64,000 nucleotides of DNA from WHSV01 sp050693895 (GTDB lineage Bacteria; Actinomycetota; CADDZG01; WHSQ01). Below the pieces are notes generated by a model. The model was not told the DNA's origin, ran no database searches, and saw only the letters and a program-made list of their open reading frames with translations. How positions within the stretch are numbered: the first letter of the stretch is position 1; every line of letters begins with the position of its first letter. The stretch covers positions 14,552 to 78,551 of the forward strand of contig JBOGWS010000019.1 of assembly GCA_050693895.1 (NCBI GenBank), written 5' to 3'. Below, one piece after another: positions 61,255 through 64,000 of the stretch. A program made the position numbers and the translations under genes.

Positions 61255-62692
61255 TCACGCGCCACCGAGCCCCGGCCGGTGTGTCCTCGATCGCGATACC
61301 GAGCTCGGTCAGCCGATCACGAATCTCATCGGCGCGCTCGAACGCCCGTTCGGAGCGGGCGGACTCTCGCAACTCGAGCAGATACTCGACGAGACCACCG
61401 ATGATCTCCGAGCCGTCCCCCTTGGACTCGAGCCGGAAGTTCAGGATGCTCGTCAGCTCAAGGAACACCTCGAGGAGCCCGGCCAGCGACTTGCGTTCGG
61501 CCTCGTCTCCCCGCTGTGAACCCTCGATCAGCCTGTTGCCCGCTCTGACGAGGTCGTGAACTGCAGCGAACGCCTGTGCCGAGTTGAAATCGTCGTCCAT
61601 CGATGACAGGAAACGAGAAATGAACTCGGCCCCCACCCCCTCCGGGGCGGGATCGCTCAGGGGGCGGACGTAAGAGGATTGTGCGGCCGGCGCCTCGTGG
61701 CCGAGAGCGTGTCGAGCTGCCTCGAGAAATGTCCGCCACCGCTCGAGCGAGCGGGCCGCGTCGTCGAGGGTGTCGTCCGAAAAGACGGCCTGGCTTCGAA
61801 GTGACGACGCGAGCATCCAGTACCGCCCCGTCTCGCCTCCGTACTGCTCGACCACGTCGCGCGCGAGCACGACGTTGCCGAGTGACTTCGACATCTTCTC
61901 CGACTCCATCTGTACGAGTCCCGCGTGCACCCAGTAGCGCACGAACTCGCCTCCGTTCAGACCCTCTGCTTGAGCGACTTCGTTCTCGTGATGGGGAAAG
62001 AGCAGATCCCGCCCACCCCCGTGGATGTCGAACCCCATCCCCAAATACTTCGTCGACATGACGGAACACTCGATGTGCCAGCCGGGTCGGCCAGGCCCCC
62101 AGGGCGAGGACCAGGACGGCTCTCCCTCCTTGGCGGACTTCCACAGGGCGAAGTCGACGGGATGCCTCTTTCCCGGACTCGGTTCGATCCGCTCACCGGA
62201 CCTCATGTCTTGGAGCGAGCGGCCGGACAGCTTGCCGTAGCCATCGAAGTTCTCGACCTCGTACCAGACGTCTCCCTCGGCCTCGTAGGCGAGACCAATG
62301 TCGACGAGGCCCTGGATGGCGACGACCATGTCACCGATGTGATCGGTCGCCCGCACGATGAGAGAGGCGGACTTGGTTCCGAGCGCCCTCATGTCGTCCT
62401 CGAACGCTTGCGTGTACTTGCTCGTCACACCCTCGGGAGGGATTCCTTCGATCTTGGCACGCTCGATGATCTTGTCGTCAACGTCCGTGTAGTTCATGAC
62501 GTAAGTAACGTCGTAGCCGCGGTACTCGAGGTAACGACGCACCTGGTCGTACCAAACGAGGGTGCGCGCGTTGCCCACATGGATGAGGTTGTAGACCGTC
62601 GGTCCACACGCATACATCGAGATGCGTCCCTCATCGCGCGGCTCGAGGTCGACCACTTCGCGACGCCTGGACTCGTAAACACGGATTGCCAT
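61238..62692 (-). CDS. cysS: Cysteinyl-tRNA synthetase
   Basis: This 484-residue class I synthetase has the zinc Cys and HVGN signature in MYACGPTVYNLIHVGNAR, the KMSKSLGN loop, and a zinc site with Cys-His-His-Glu around WHIECSVMS and FPHHENE. ATG 62692 begins the conserved start; the longer open frame upstream is ispF antisense/overlap and is rejected. MshC, a paralogue in mycothiol synthesis, is shorter and lacks the full C-terminal anticodon region seen here. Confidence 0.93.
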   Translation of the reverse strand: MAIRVYESRRREVVDLEPRDEGRISMYACGPTVYNLIHVGNARTLVWYDQVRRYLEYRGYDVTYVMNYTDVDDKIIERAKIEGIPPEGVTSKYTQAFEDDMRALGTKSASLIVRATDHIGDMVVAIQGLVDIGLAYEAEGDVWYEVENFDGYGKLSGRSLQDMRSGERIEPSPGKRHPVDFALWKSAKEGEPSWSSPWGPGRPGWHIECSVMSTKYLGMGFDIHGGGRDLLFPHHENEVAQAEGLNGGEFVRYWVHAGLVQMESEKMSKSLGNVVLARDVVEQYGGETGRYWMLASSLRSQAVFSDDTLDDAARSLERWRTFLEAARHALGHEAPAAQSSYVRPLSDPAPEGVGAEFISRFLSSMDDDFNSAQAFAAVHDLVRAGNRLIEGSQRGDEAERKSLAGLLEVFLELTSILNFRLESKGDGSEIIGGLVEYLLELRESARSERAFERADEIRDRLTELGIAIEDTPAGARWRVSGTGQ

Positions 62693-62697
62693 AGAAC

Positions 62698-63180
62698 TCA
62701 GACTAACTTTCCACTCGCGAGCACCACGACCGCCTGCGCGGCGATGCCCTCGCCGCGTCCGGTGAACCCCAGCCCGTCCGTCGTGGTGGCCTTGACGGAC
62801 ACGGCGTCCGGTTCGACATGCATTGTGCGAGCAAGGTTCGCTGCCATCTCGTCCTTGAAGGCGCCTAGCTTCGGGTGCTCGGCAATGACCGTGCAATCGA
62901 CGTTCGACACGACCCATCCGTCATCGTGCACCCTCATTACCGCGTCGGCCAAGATCGACAGGCTCGATGCGTCCCTCCACTCGTCCGTAGCGGGATAGAG
63001 CGTACCCAGGTCGCCCAGACCAACGGCTCCCAGCAGCGCATCGGTTACCGCATGGCTCAGAACATCCGCGTCGCTGTGTCCGCCGAGTCCGGGTCCCTCG
63101 GGAACGAGTACCCCGCCGATGATCAGCGGCCGGTCATCATCGAACGCGTGCACGTCGAATCCAGTCCCGACGCGGATCAC
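62698..63180 (-). CDS. ispF: 2-C-methyl-D-erythritol 2,4-cyclodiphosphate synthase
   Basis: This 160-residue MEP-pathway enzyme has RVGTGFDVHAFDD (zinc Asp and His), GGHSDADVLSHAVTDALLGA and KATTTDGLGFTGRGEGIAA. GTG 63180 overlaps the ispD stop (GTGA). Five bases separate it from cysS. Confidence 0.94.
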   Translation of the reverse strand: MIRVGTGFDVHAFDDDRPLIIGGVLVPEGPGLGGHSDADVLSHAVTDALLGAVGLGDLGTLYPATDEWRDASSLSILADAVMRVHDDGWVVSNVDCTVIAEHPKLGAFKDEMAANLARTMHVEPDAVSVKATTTDGLGFTGRGEGIAAQAVVVLASGKLV

Positions 63181-63890
63181 CTCTTGCGACTCTCCAACAT
63201 CGCTTCCGCAATCACGAAGTCTTCTTGGTAGGTCAACTTCATGTTGGCTCGCGTTGAGTGCACTACAACGACTCGGCCCCCGTTGCGCTCTACGAGGGCC
63301 GCGTCGTCGGTTGCCTCGACACCCTCGGCCGCGGCCTTGTCGTGGGCCTGGCGCAGAGCCTCCGTGTGAAAGCTTTGAGGAGTCTGCACGCGCCAGAGAT
63401 GAGCGCGACTGACGGTCTCAGCTATCACATCACCATCGACCCTCTTGAGGGTCTCGTCCAAAGGCGTCGCGACGATCGCACCCTCGGCATCATCGAGCGA
63501 CGACAGAGTGCGTTCGATCATCTCGGAGGTGACGAAGGGGCGGGCCGCATCGTGAACGACGACGTAGTCCGAGGTGACATGTTGGAGGCCGTTGCGCACG
63601 GACTGCTGCCGGCTGTCGCCTCCGGCGACGACCGTGCACCGGTGTCCGAGGGCGCTGCCGATTCCTTCGAGCGACTCGGGTGGTACAACGAGCACAAGGG
63701 GATCGCATCCGGACGACGCAAGCACGTCGAGTGACCATTCGACGAGCGGCCGGCCCCCGAGGTCTTGAAACTGCTTGAGGGTTGACCCGCGTGCTCGTTC
63801 GCCGCGTCCGCCCGCCGCGACGATCGCCGCAACCGAGCCGGTAGCCCTCTTCGCCGGGCGGTCCGGCCGAGGGCGCCCCGCGTCGGCTAT
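63177..63890 (-). CDS. ispD: 2-C-methyl-D-erythritol 4-phosphate cytidylyltransferase
   Basis: The conserved CTP-binding start VAAIVAAGGRGERARGSTLKQF (split motif, codons from 63833) lies well upstream of the first GTG at 63725. No ATG, GTG or TTG is in frame before it. The rest is typical: VVVHDAARPFVT, ATPLDETLKRV and RVQTPQSFHTEALRQAH. The best start I see is ATA at 63890, overlapping the carD stop as ATAG, with GAGG 7 bases upstream. It would give 237 residues, the usual IspD length. A GTT at 63833 or a sequence error are alternatives. The enzyme is certain; the start is not. Confidence 0.85.
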   Translation of the reverse strand: MADAGRPRPDRPAKRATGSVAAIVAAGGRGERARGSTLKQFQDLGGRPLVEWSLDVLASSGCDPLVLVVPPESLEGIGSALGHRCTVVAGGDSRQQSVRNGLQHVTSDYVVVHDAARPFVTSEMIERTLSSLDDAEGAIVATPLDETLKRVDGDVIAETVSRAHLWRVQTPQSFHTEALRQAHDKAAAEGVEATDDAALVERNGGRVVVVHSTRANMKLTYQEDFVIAEAMLESRKR

Positions 63891-64000
63891 CCCAGCACCT
63901 CGTCGAGCATTTTCTCGGCCTCCTCCTCGTTGCAGTTCTTCGAGAAGGTCAGCTCGGACACGAGAATCTGGCGGGCCTTGGTCAGCATGCGTTTCTCGCC
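63887..64000 (-). CDS. carD: CarD-family transcription factor, C-terminal end only
   Basis: Only the last 37 residues are in the window (stop at 63887). They read GEKRMLTKARQILVSELTFS and a final KMLDEVLG, matching the helical C-terminus of CarD, the RNA-polymerase-binding factor that stabilises open complexes in mycobacteria. In Mycobacterium tuberculosis carD is followed by ispD, ispF, cysS and rlmB, the same order as here. Confidence 0.85.
   Translation of the reverse strand, partial: GEKRMLTKARQILVSELTFSKNCNEEEAEKMLDEVLG

Overview
The window looks like chromosomal core DNA from a high-GC Gram-positive bacterium, most likely a deep-branching member of the Actinomycetota. Pointers are a BldC-type regulator, a CarD tail next to ispD-ispF-cysS-rlmB, a mycothiol-S-conjugate-amidase-like deacetylase, a DUF3263/VirR-type pair, a dodecin, a DUF6458 protein and frequent GTG/TTG starts. 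A sporulation-type sigma-H gene directly after rlmB, an order known from Bacillus, argues against a typical mycobacterial or streptomycete lineage. The class cannot be fixed from sequence reading alone. There is no rRNA, CRISPR array, prophage or insertion sequence. Almost all DNA is coding and no gene-free stretch exceeds about 300 bases.

Layout. 1-2.0 kb: the start of a degenerate response-regulator/thioredoxin-reductase fusion, a GlsB-type membrane protein and a secreted protein. 2.1-3.6 kb: tRNA-Asp, tRNA-Phe, a strong terminator, bldC and an uncharacterised actinobacterial protein. 3.7-20.8 kb: one long plus-strand catabolic block. It holds a Leu/Val/Phe-type dehydrogenase, a three-gene 2-oxoacid dehydrogenase complex (E1 alpha, E1 beta, E2) and a cytosolic PhnD-like protein. 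These are followed by a 4-hydroxyphenylacetate meta-cleavage operon (flavin reductase, GntR regulator, DapA-like aldolase, FAA hydrolase, aldehyde dehydrogenase, HpaB, HpaD) and a Liv-type ABC transporter whose second permease and both ATPases are fused in one protein. 20.9-28.5 kb: phenylacetate-CoA ligase, glutathione-independent formaldehyde dehydrogenase, YjbQ, a thioesterase, NadB, enoyl-CoA hydratase and an L,D-transpeptidase. 28.6-41.4 kb: minus-strand purine genes (purA, D, E, K, B, C, S, Q, L, F; no purM, purN or purH) with 4-base overlaps and one embedded Yip1-type membrane gene. 41.5-50.6 kb: dodecin, several small membrane proteins, a thioredoxin-domain protein, an ArfB-type release factor and a glycosyltransferase. 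50.9-54.6 kb: a divergent FtsH-like protease followed by archease and RtcB RNA ligase. 54.7-59.6 kb: mca-like deacetylase, a LysM/lytic transglycosylase, the VirR/DUF3263 pair and glutamate dehydrogenase. 59.7-64 kb: tRNA-Thr, sigH, rlmB, cysS, ispF, ispD and the end of carD.

How the genes fit together. The 3.7-22 kb region reads as amino-acid and aromatic-acid catabolism: deamination, oxidative decarboxylation to acyl-CoA, hydroxylation and ring cleavage of 4-hydroxyphenylacetate, uptake through a HAAT-family transporter, and phenylacetate activation. An 18-bp perfect palindrome just upstream of the hpa genes is a natural candidate operator for the GntR regulator encoded two genes later. The most unusual items are the LivM-LivG-LivF triple fusion, the FtsH-like protein with an altered Walker B motif beside archease/RtcB, apparent CTG starts on two genes of the catabolic block, an ispD with no ATG, GTG or TTG start, and a bacterial membrane protein ending in a RanBP2-pattern zinc finger.
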